From assembly GCF_030269925.1 (NCBI RefSeq), contig NC_085108.1, positions 3,906,001 through 3,970,000 on the forward strand: a stretch of DNA of 64,000 nt, written 5' to 3'. This document shows positions 49,201 through 61,200 of the stretch, in pieces (positions within the stretch are counted from its first letter, which is position 1; each line of letters opens with the position of its first letter). Below the pieces are notes generated by a model that saw only the letters and a list, made by a program, of their open reading frames with translations, did no database searches and was not told the DNA's origin. The position numbers and the translations under genes are program-made. The DNA comes from Bombyx mori (Eukaryota > Arthropoda > Insecta > Lepidoptera > Bombycidae).

Positions 49201-52200
49201 GATGTCAATGAGTGACAGTAGCTGCTCACTATCAGGTAGGCAGTCTGTTTACCGTAAGTTTCGTGTAGGCGGTGGAGCTCGATAGGGTTTAGTCGGTTCC
49301 GCGGAGCAAGTGTCTCGCGCGCCTTCTTCAAGGCGTTGTCTCCTGTGAGAAATTGGGGGAGGTAGAGGAGACCTCGGTCCTTCTCTTCTCCCCTTCTTCC
49401 TCTTAGGATGCGCCGGAGTCCGACATAATCCGGTCCGTTACCCCCCTCGACCGGGTATATGTAAATGTATTATCCAGCGTTAAAAAAAAGGGTGGGCGGT
49501 CTGTTTGTCACTCATTCACTCACTCACATCTCACTGATAACTATTAAAACCACAAATTTATTTTAAAAAAAAGAACATAATATTCCTAACCTAAAAGTAC
49601 ATGTTATTATCCGCAACATGCTTCGTCAGATTACAGAAATATAGTTATCAGCAACATGCTTCGTCAAAAAGTACAATACTTACTTCCAGCTACAAGCGTC
49701 GTCCCTCACTCTCTCATTCACTCACTCATTCACCAACTCACTCATTCACCAACTCACTCATTCACTCACGGTTTGTCACAGGTTAAATAAAACGATGTGT
49801 TTTCTTTTCAGCGTACTGGGGCAGGGATGGGAGTGCCGGCGGGGCGGCGGCGCAGGCCCAGGCTCAAGCGCAGGCCGCGCTCTTCGGCTTCGGATCCCGG
49901 TACCCGCCGCCGACGACGCTCGGGGTCGCCGCCAACCAGGCAGCCTCGCTCGGCCTGCATCCGGCCGCAAGTCAGTACCCGATATCTGTAAATTAACGTA
50001 TTGTTGGTGAATTAAAAATAATAAATAACAGTTTAACTATAATACGCTTTTATAGAAAATCCAACAAAAAAATAGAAAATAAAATTTTTATAATTTTGAA
50101 TTTAAAAAAATGATTTTATTGCAAAAAAAGCGTGGGGTGCATGGTATCAGTAGTTATAAATATTTTATGAACAGATATATGAGTAAAAGGTTTATTTTGA
50201 TAATATCCTGAAAAGCACCCTTGCACTAATTTTAATTCAAATTTATTAAAATTTATCTTCTATTTCTTAGTTGGATCTTCTATAAAAGCGTATTTTGTTA
50301 GTTTTTTTAAAACCATTATTTGTTTTTTAATTTTTTAGTAGAATTTAATTTTTTTAATTTTTTTATTTATTATTGAAGTTTCATCGGTCCTTATTAAGTA
50401 CACCAAATTTCGAGTTAATCCGACGTTTTGAAGGGGGTCAAAATCATGTTCAAATATTCTGTTACATTCTAACATACATACGTCTGAAGCTAATAAAAGC
50501 GTATTAAAACGGCAATCTCCAACGTTAGGCAGCGGCTTGGCTCTATCCCTGGCATTGCTGAAGTCCATGGGCGATGGTAACCACCCACCATAAGGTGGGC
50601 AGCACGCTCGTCAATAAAACGGTGATTTAATTGACACAGCGTTTACAAATCTAGCAATCTAATCCATAAAGCTAGTCGTCAGAATAAATAAAAAAAATAC
50701 TATTATATCCTAATAATCAACGATCATAAGGTACATACACTAGGACTTCGAATTTGATTTATAAGTGTATATACCTGGTCCAGCTATAAGTTCTGTTACA
50801 GATGAAAATGCATTTTTTTTAAATGAAGTATGTAGTATTATTAAAATATATGCCTACATATTTATTAAAGTCTCCGCAATAAATAAAAAATAAAATCGAT
50901 TCGAAATGGCCACCTTTGGCTTTTATACAGGCCTTTAATCTGTTTGGCCACGAACCTATGGACTTACGCACTGTTTCCAAGGGGAATTTCTCCACTGCTT
51001 GCTCCAAAGATTTTTTGAGAGACTCAATGTCACCGTGTCATTTAGAGCAGGCCGTGTCCTCTAAAGCTGACCATAATTTCAAGTCTAAAGGTTTGAGGTC
51101 TGGGCTTCGGCTCTTATAAACGGTTTCAAGCCGTAACGTTGGTTTCATGGGTAGTTCGTGCCTTGTGACCAGGTGCGGAGTCTCTTACCATTTTACAAAA
51201 ATGTAATTTGGTGACTCATTGATAAGACACGCCCCACCAAACCATCACTGACCCTTACTGACCCCGACTTAAAAATAATTTACCAAGAAAGAAAGAAAGA
51301 AAGAAAGAAATCATTTATTCGCCAAGCATAGTGAAAATGAGTTATTACATAAATCAAAAGCAGCGTGTATGCTTTGTCATTACTTGACATGCGAATTTTA
51401 GTGCAGTGCATAGTTATAATATTATATAATTTACCATTCATTCATCCATAATTCAACTAATAATTAAAAATCCATTTATTTTCAATGTCATCCCTAAGAA
51501 AATAATTTATGTGATAATAATTTTCACTAATAAGATTACCTTTTAGGTTTTTTTTAAAATTAAAATCATCTAAGTCTCTTAATTTCTTCGGTAGTTTATT
51601 AAATATCCTAACGCTCATACCTAGTATACTATTATTCTTTAATGTAGTTTTGGTTTTTGGAAAACATAGCTTATCGTCGCGTCGATTTCTGTTTGCCACA
51701 TTAGACATCTTAGTGAATCTATTGGGACAAGTTTTAACAAAAGATGCAACTTCGTATATATATAGGTTTTCCAAAATTTCCAACCAAATTTAAAGGTTCC
51801 AAACTCAAAGGTTGAAAAAAAAAGAAAAGTATTTTCTGTAACAGTATTTATAGCCAGATTAGTTATGTACTTATAAATAAGTAAAATATGTATGAAATAT
51901 GTATATTATCGGCTCAGGCGCAGCATGGTGGTCGATGGCTTCACACCTAGCCGCTCAGGACTATCTCGCTCGTCTCCAAGCCTCAGGCCTGAACTTCCCA
52001 CCGCTGGGCGATCCGTATGCCGCACTATCAGCTTTATCTGGAAGCGGAATGAAGCAGAACAAGCCAGTCAAGCCGCCTGGAAGATCTGAGAGGTAATCCA
52101 ATTCTTGAAAGTTACAATAGACAGTACAGGGTCAATCAAATATCTTGGTAGTAGAAGAGTTACCATTTCGATAAAGCGGCACGAAACGAGAACCCTCTCA

Positions 52201-55200
52201 TCGTGGCCGCTGGAAATTACATTCCCGATCCTGCGGACAGAATGGAAAGCAGTCGACGTCGCCCCAAACACGTCATTCCGGATCCTCCCGATCCACTAAC
52301 GGTGCTTTTAAAGTACCTCAAGCACCGGACATCGTTCTCATCGAAACCGTCGCTTGCGACGAATGGCTCGACGAGTAAATTAACCCACAGACACAACCCA
52401 CTGAGTTTCTCACCGGATCTTCTCAGTGGGTCGCGTTTCCGATCCGGTGGTAGATTCTGCGAAGCACCGCTCTTGCTGGGGTTCGTGTTAGCAACGTCGT
52501 CAGGTTTGAGCACCGTGAGCTCACCTACTAGTTAAGGCGACGCTGAAATAGCCTCTAAAGGCTCAAGCAAGCTTAGGTAGGAAAAAAAAATACTTGTCTA
52601 AAAAAAAGCATATTTCACTCTATTGAAATTAATTTTGAACTGATTGTTTTCTCATTACGGCTCTCATGTAACGGCCGTCTGGTGTAATGGTATGTGACAT
52701 GGTCACTACACAAGGGGGTCGCGGGTTCGAATCCCGCCAAGGGAAGATATTCGTATGATTAATATAAAAATATATTTTACAGGGTTATGGATGTATATTA
52801 AATATACGTAAATGTATAATAAAAATCTTACATTTATTTCCGTTATCTGACACAAGTTCTTTACGAACTTATCACGGGATCAGTTAACGTAGCGTGATTG
52901 TTAGTAAATATTTATTTATTACTTTAAAATGATAAATACATTTTCAGATCGGGCCGGAGCAGTACATCATCAAGCGCTTCCGCCAAGGAGAAGAGTCCGT
53001 CAACGAATAACTCCTCGCAACCGAATATGGCGGACTGGAGTGAGTACTTTTTTTCCTGGATAACGTAGAAAAGAGGCACAGAGCTCATCATCACATGACG
53101 CTGAGGCTAATGTTGTGACATATACTCTTTTTTTTCAAGGGATTTTACGACCTGGTAACTAAGACCTTTAAGTCATGTCTTATTTTAGTTTATAATCTTA
53201 TTTTTATGAAAAATGATAATATGAAGTGAAATTAAATGAAATAAGATGAGATGATATGGGATGAAATCTAATCTCAGTAAAATGGTGGACATTTACTGAG
53301 ATTTTTTTAAGTGGACTTCTTGGAGGATCCCGAGAAGTTACGTCCAGCGTCTTTGTTTCATTTTCCCACATTTGTGCACTTTCACAGTTATTAAACAGTT
53401 AATAAAACACCGTTATTACTCATTTAAACTTAAAGAAACACTAAATAGACAAAATAAAACAAGCAATACAAGCAAGATTTTTGCAAAGGCATACCTTACT
53501 AACAGCCTCGTTTGACAATGGAGATGTCCATCTGGTGTTTTTCATTTAATGCTCTATATGTGACAAAATTAGCTCTCTGCCAAGTCTCTCGTAACAGTTT
53601 AAAATATGAAGGTTCAGGCTTAGAGTAAACATTTTCTCGAGTTTCTCGCTAGATCCTCTCCGTGGGTCGCGTTTCCGATCCGGTGGTAGATTCTGCAAAA
53701 ACTGCTCTTGCTAGGGCTTAGTGTTAGCAACGTCGTCAGGTTTGAGCCCCGTAAGCTCACCTCCTAGTTAAGGTCTACGCTGAATTGGTCTCTCAAGACT
53801 ATCAGTTTAGGTAGGGGAAAAAAAGATTGACTAAACCAAACACTAATTGATTTATTTCCGGAGCCGAACATGTTTTTAGTTATCTGTCACAACTAAAACC
53901 CACTGTTCAATATCCTATATAAGTGCTCCAAGTGGAGTGTTTATCCATTTAAAAGAAAGGTAGAAGTTTGGTATCAATTTACGCACCCCCGCCTAATTAC
54001 GTACCTCCGCCTAATTATGTACCTTCGCCTAATTACGTACCTCCACCTAGTTACGTACCTGCAACTATTTACGTACAGAAACCTCTATAGCACCTATTTA
54101 CTCTTTTTCAATTGCACCACAGTATATTTTTATGTTTCAAACTAACAATGAAAAATTAAAGTGTGATTTAATTTTCAGGTTCCAATTACGGGTTCCCGAA
54201 GACCTCGTCTCCCTCAACAATGCATTCCCAGTCGTTGTCGAGTCTGGCCTCGCTCAACAGTCTAGTGTCAGCGCCCCATCAGCACAAGCCGGCCAAAACT
54301 AACCCGTCCTCTTCGCAGTCCAGTGAGTATTGTACTTGTACCGTACCGTTCGTTTCTGTCGCGAAGCTATCATTTGTTCTGTGGGGAAGCTATCATTTGT
54401 TCTGTGGGGAAGCTATCATTTGTTCTGTGTGGAAGCTATCATTTGTTCTGTGGGGAAGCTATCATTTGTTCTGTGGGGAAGCTATCATTTGTTCTGTGGG
54501 GAAGCTATCATTTGTTCTGTGGGGAAGCTATCATTTGTTCTGTGGGGAAGCTATCATTTGTTCTGTGAGGAAGCTATCATTTGTTCTGTGGGGAAGCTAT
54601 CATTTGTTCTGTGGGGAAGCTATCATTTGTTCTGTGGGTAAGCTATCATTTGTTCTGTGGGGAAGCTATCATTTGTTCTGTGGGGAAGCTATCATTTGTT
54701 CTGTGGGGAAGCTATCATTTGTTCTGTGGGGAAGCTATCATTTGTTCTGTGGGGAAGCTATCATTTGTTCTGTGGGGAAGCTATCATTTGTTCTGTGGGG
54801 AAGCTATCATTTGTTCTGTGGGAAAGTTATCATTTGTTCTATGGGGAACCGGTTACTAATAGCACCTCTGTAATTGAGGCATTTGCGTTGTCACATGACA
54901 TGTATATTGGAGGGTATTGACAATCATGCCCTCCAATATCCATGTCTCATCATCACCATTATCCTGCCCTTCTCCCAGTGACCTTTCATATTCTTTTCGT
55001 CTCATCACATGTCCATTCCATCCCAAACGCACTCCTCAGCTTCTCTGTCACAGGTGCCACTTTCAGACTTCCTCTAACATATTCATTCCGTATTCTATTC
55101 ATTCTCGTTACTCCACACATCCATCGCAACATTCGCATCTCTCTGCTGCATGCAATCACCTCCAATATCCATGCCTATCTTAAATAAATGAAAAAGTAGA

Positions 55201-58200
55201 ACAGAATGGAATTGTGCATATTAAAAACAATTTAGTGGGCGGGATAAGTGATCGCTGTTCTTAGATGTTGAGGTTCTTAGGAGTAAGTCTTAAAAAGATA
55301 AGTACAGCATTTCAAAATGAGTCCAGAGGTCGTTGGACACTCGAAGAAACTGAGAAACTACACAAGGATCCACATAAAAGTGATTTAATAGAGAAACATA
55401 TCTCTCATTTTCGCATTAAAAGTGTACAATGTCCAAAAATGTTCGAAATTGGGTAAATAGGCGTAAACATTTGGTATCACCGGTATTTTTCTCATCAATA
55501 CTGTCAAAAGACGAAATTTAGTTTTTTTTTTAATATTTACCTATGTTTTGACTACTATTAACAAAATTAATACACAATTTTGTCTTACTTTAAAAGACAG
55601 ATAATGTAATTGGCAAAAATAAAAAAATAAATGTTGTAAAGATGATTAATATTAAAAATATCACATGTTAAACCCTTAAAACACTCTCCTGCAAAATTAG
55701 TAAGTTTTGAGATTATACAGTTTTAATGCGAGAAGACGAATTATGAAACTTTTGTTATTTTTTAAAGTCTGTTATCTATAATGTAGTTTTGACGAAATCT
55801 TTATTATATAGAATATATTTATATCTGTATTATTATAGAAGTAATAGCTGTATCCGACCGCTTCGCTGGAAGTTTAAAATTAACATTATTATTTCTCACC
55901 CCCACAAAGATGCTCATCATTAACGCCCCCGCAACTGGTGTAGGGAGCCCAATACTCATATAAATATTAGCCTATCCATTAAATACATGTATTTTCTACA
56001 TGGATACCAAGTTTCAAGTCAATCGGATGCACGGTTCAGTAGTTATAACGGAGCATCCGTAAAAACTACTGTAGTTTTATATATTAGTATATAGATAATA
56101 GTGTTTGACAATAGAACCATAATAATGTTTAAACTTTTAATTTCAATTAATTATAGTCGAATTTCGATTACTACGACCACTAGTCCGCATAAAAAGTTTA
56201 ATCGTATTTATGCTCCTACCGTTGAGTAATGAACGTTCCTTTGCAGGGAAGTCGTCGTCGTCAGGTCCGTCGAAGAATAAGGAGCGCGAGCTTGCTCTGC
56301 TGCGTGGGGACCTCATGCTGGCGCAAGCCGCCGCGCACGGCGCCTACCACGCCGCCGTCGCCGCCGCTAAGGGCAAGGTACGCCATTGAGGACCGTCCTC
56401 CTCCTCCTCCTTACGTCGTCAGCCCACCTGGTGTTAAGCGGTTACTGGAGCCCATAGACATCACCTTGAGATGTAAGCTTTAACGTCTCAGTATAGTTAC
56501 AACGGCCGCCCCGCCCTTCAAACCGAAACGCATTACTGCTTCACGGCAAAAATAGGGTGGTGGTACCCACCCGCGCGGACTCACAAGAGGTCCTAACACC
56601 AATAGAAAAATTTTAGAAGTATCTTCGGAATCGTCTTCCTTCAAGTCTACTAGATATTCCGGTGCCTTAGTAAGAAGATCGTTGACATCACCTACATACA
56701 TCACATATGATACTACTCAAACCACTTTAGCGGATAACTCATCGGCCCAAAAACAGAAAGCACAATACCCACATCAAAGCTTCCCGTGAACCAAGCACGA
56801 TATGTAAATATTTAATTCAAAATAATTGTTTTGAAACTGGTAATCGTTTTCGTTACAGAATATGTCTCCCTTATACCCCTTCGGAATGGGTTCAGAAAAG
56901 GACCGACACGCCGGATTTGACTCCCTCACAGGACTTCCACACACAATATTAAGGTATACTTATTGTATTCCATCTTTTTTTTTTTAAGGGATTTTATGAC
57001 CTGGTAACTGAGACCTTTAAGTCATGTCTTATTTTAATTTATATTATTCATATTTTTATGAAAAATGATATTATGGAGTGAAATGAAATGAAGATGATTA
57101 ATTTGAGACATTAATCAACTGGAATGAAATTAAATGAAATGAATTGAGATTATATGGGATGACATATAATCACAGTAATATGGTGGTCATTTACTAAGAT
57201 TATTTCAATGGACTTTTTGGAGGATCCCGAGAAGTTACGTCCAGCGGCTTTGTTTCATTTTCCCACATTTGTGCACTTTCACAGATATTAAACAGTTAAT
57301 AAACCACCATTATTACTCATTTAAACCCGAAGAAACACTAAATAGATAAAATAAAACAAATCACGCAACTTCACTCCTTGCGTTCCCGCCAAAAAGTCCG
57401 TATTCCATCTTCGAGCCGACGAATTGCCAATTATATATAAATTAATATGCCAATATAAATTAAATAGTTTAAGTTATTTTCAATTTTAAATGTATGTGAT
57501 GTGGCAGTACTTTTTTAAATAAATAAATAAAATAAATATACTTACAGTTGTTTAAGCAACTGTTTGATTAGTTATGATTTTTAGTATATAAAATATACAC
57601 CCTGTATCTCACTAAGTGTAAACTAAGTAAAAAAATTAAAACATTCACGGGTCCTTGAACTAAAGAAAGAGAATTCCTTTGCCTCACACGTTGCGTCGGG
57701 TCGTTGACCTCTTGCGTCATATTTTTATTATCTTCGGGTATTGCAGATTACATTGACACATTTTTTGGCTCTATTTACACTCAAATTTTTATACTAAACA
57801 GTACACGGAAGAATTAAAAAAAAAAAGAAAATTGTTTTTGTACATTTTTAAATTTATTTTTTTGTTCACTTTATTTAGAGATGTGTAGTTTAATTATACA
57901 TGTTGTTTGTCCAGCAGCACTCATGTTAATAACATTGTCAATGTAGACGACGACACTTCGAGTTTTAGGCGGCCCTTTCTCCGGCTAGATTAATCCATTT
58001 AAAACAAAAACCATGTATCCAAACATAATTTAAAAATATTTTTTTTTGTTAGTGCGGCTCTGGAAGGCGGGTAAGATAAAGTTTTTGTTGTTAGAGAAAT
58101 TAAAAACAAAAGATAAAAAATGTTTAAAAACAAAACCTTACCGGTTACCAAAATGTAAGATTAACACGTAGCCCTTCATGACAAGTGTTCAGTCATGATA

Positions 58201-61200
58201 TATCAAAATAAGATAAATACATAATAGATTGATGTACATTGCGCGTTTTATAGTTAAATGCGTTTTCTACGAGACAACGAATATATTTAACATCATAATA
58301 AAGATCTTAATTGGTTATATTTTATAGCGTTGTCAAATTTGATCTATAACTGTGCTATTGAATTAATTAGTTATTGTCATTGAAAAAGTTCCCATAATAA
58401 TTTCATTATTGTTTTGGTTACGGTACAGTGATCCGGCGTCAGTACTGGGGGGAGTGAGGCTACCCCCGGATACGGAAATCATCAAGTACACCTCATCCCT
58501 GGCGGGTCCCAAGGTAAAAAATCTATACAGAAAATAGTTCAATACAATTTCCTATGTGAAATGTTTTTGTTCAGTAACTATTGACGAGCTTTAGTGTTAT
58601 AATGATTATTTGGAAAGTTCTGAAAAGTTTCTGAAAAGAGCACGTGCAATACAAAGAAATCAAATTCTCGAGGTATCGTTGAATATGGTCTAATTTTGAT
58701 AATACGAAAATAATTATAGTAGTGATGAATACAAAAAAAGAATCACCCACTGTGTTCGATTTCATCATACATCATCGATCATTAACCGACGCGGAGACAA
58801 TAGAACGTGGCTATTTCTTATTTTACTATTGAATATCGATCGACCAATCAACAGTTTATCTTTTGTCTCTTTCGTTCACACTCACCCTGCCTCGTACGTC
58901 TCGTTCTAACCTCTACGATATATCTTTGGCAGGCGCCCCCCGGTTCCACGAATAGAGGCAGGAAAAAGACCATATCCTTGGACCCTCCACAAGTGTCCGT
59001 GCATCCGTCGTCAGGGGACAGAAGCGCGCCGCTACCGAGTAAGAGGCCTAAGGTGGTGAGTACACGGTTATTTTTTATTGCTTAGATGGGTGGACGAGCT
59101 CACGGCCCACCTGGTGTTAAGTGGTCACCGGAGCCCATAGACATGTACAACGTAAATGCGCCACCCACCTTGAGATATAAGTTCTAAGGTCTCAGTTTAG
59201 TTACGACGGCTGCCCCGCCCTTCAAGCCGAAACGCATTACTGCTTCACGGCAGAAATGGGCTGGGCGGTGGTTCCTACCCGTGCGGACTCAAGTCCTACG
59301 TATGAGCGGACGAGGTCAAGGCCTATGTCATGTTAAATAAATAAATAAATAATAAAGAACTAATCACACACGGTCGGTCACCTGGTCCCAAACTAGTATT
59401 CCTCGTACTATACTTGAGTCGTCTATTATCAAAGGTGGCAATCTGTGCAAAAAATGTTATTGATATGTCAATACAGATTGATTTGAATATAATCGTCTCC
59501 TTCAAAGAATACGGTTCAAAACCTGCATTAAATAAAGGTTAATACTTAACCTGTTATTTATCTAAGATGTCGTTCAGAAGAGTTATGTGACTGCCAATGG
59601 AATACAAAGTCAATAATTCGTTTATCTGATTTACCAATAATTGTCCGAAAGTCACATTGCCGGCTTTGATAATAGTCGACTCACTTATAAACGCTAAAAC
59701 ATCTATACTAATCTATACTAATATATAAATCTACAGTGATTTTTACGGATGTTCCGTTATAACTACTGAACAGTGCATCCGATTGACTTCAAACTTGGTA
59801 TCCATGTAGAATATACACGTACTTAATGGATAGGCTAATATTTATATGAGTGTTGGACTCCCTACACCAGTTGCAGGGGCGTTAATGATGAGAATCTTTG
59901 TGGGGGTGAGAAATAATAATGTTAATTTTAAATGCCCAGCGAAGCGGACGGGTACAGCTAGTATTAATATATATCCAGAACCTATGCTGCTACTTACCTC
60001 GACATACGAGGACCAAAAATCTCACTTGTACGGTATAACGCCTTTCGATCCGGGGCGTGTGTTGACCCCGCGCGTCCCCGGACACTGCGCGTACATTGCG
60101 AGTTTTGTTCCAGGACGAGTACGGCGCGTCTCGCTCCTCGGTGGAAGTGATCCGACTACCCCACGGCAAGCAGGAGAGAGCGCACAATTCAACTCCGCCG
60201 CATAACTTCTCCGATTACGCAGGTTAGATTATTAGCTGCAATTTAATTGGTAAATAAATATGTAACAAAAAAAAAATATAACTCAGATGAGTGGACGAAC
60301 TCACAGGCCACCTGTTGTTAAGTGGTTACTGGAGCCCATAGACATGTACAACGTAAATGCCGCCACCCAATTTGAGATATGAGTTTTATGGTCTCAGTAT
60401 AGTTACAACGGCTGCCCCAACCTTCAAACGTGCGTATTTTTTAAAATATCTATCAGTTATCTATGTACCAGCAAAGGAGTATAATAAGGGCAATCGTCTA
60501 ATTGAAGTTCTGTCACAGGTATATCTCGGGAGCTGCTACAGACCATAGCTAGTCAGAGCGGCGTCAGCTTAGCGGCTTTGGAGAGGCAGCTGGCTGGTGC
60601 TACGCCCTCAGGAGGTGATAATAAAGTTCCTTTAGTTTTAACGTCGCCGCGGCCTCAAGGTTAAGACGGTGCGCCGGTATCGAACGATGCGAGTGTCCGG
60701 TGTTCGAATCCCGCAGCCGGGTTTTTTTGTTTTTTTCACAGCCCATCTGGTGTTAAGTGGTAACTGAAGCCTATAGACAACCACAAAGTAAATGCGCCGC
60801 CCACCTCGAGATATAAGTTCTAAGGTCTCAAGTATAGTTACAACGGCTGCCCAACCTTTTAAACCGAAGCGCATTACTGCTTCACGGCAGAAATAGGCAG
60901 GGCGGTGGTACCTACCCGCGCGGACTCACAACGGGTCTTGCCACCAGTAATTACGGAATTATAATTTTGCGGGTTTCATTTTTATTACACGATGTTATTC
61001 CTTCACCGTGGAAGTCAATAGTGAACATTTTTTGAGTACGTATTTCATTAGAAAAATTGATACTTTTTTTTTCAAATTAACTTGACTACTTGACACAGGT
61101 TCACGAATGAGACTTCACGATAAAGGATTTGGCTTGTTTAATAAAAATCAAACCTATAAAATTTATAAATTTACGTAATTACTGATGGAATACTAGCTAT

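Noticed and set aside
49776..50010. Overlapping Arg/Pro/Ala-rich frames on both strands
   Set aside because: These are shadows of GC-rich coding exon 2; only the frame encoding AYWGRDGS joins neighbouring exons in phase.
52681..52745. Possible tRNA gene (A and B boxes present)
   Set aside because: No matching acceptor stem, and it is followed by a SINE body also present at 17806-18066; it is a SINE head.
54220..54873. 217-residue plus-strand frame of repeated hydrophobic units
   Set aside because: It is exon 5 read through its splice donor into a minisatellite that is open in all frames; not an independent gene.
55265..55456. SANT/Myb-like mini-protein
   Set aside because: Only [11 protein letters not shown] is suggestive; too short, no splice partners identified.
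60642..60719. Possible tRNA gene
   Set aside because: The sequence is the Bm1 head (same as 36905-37252 inverted); the cloverleaf is degraded.
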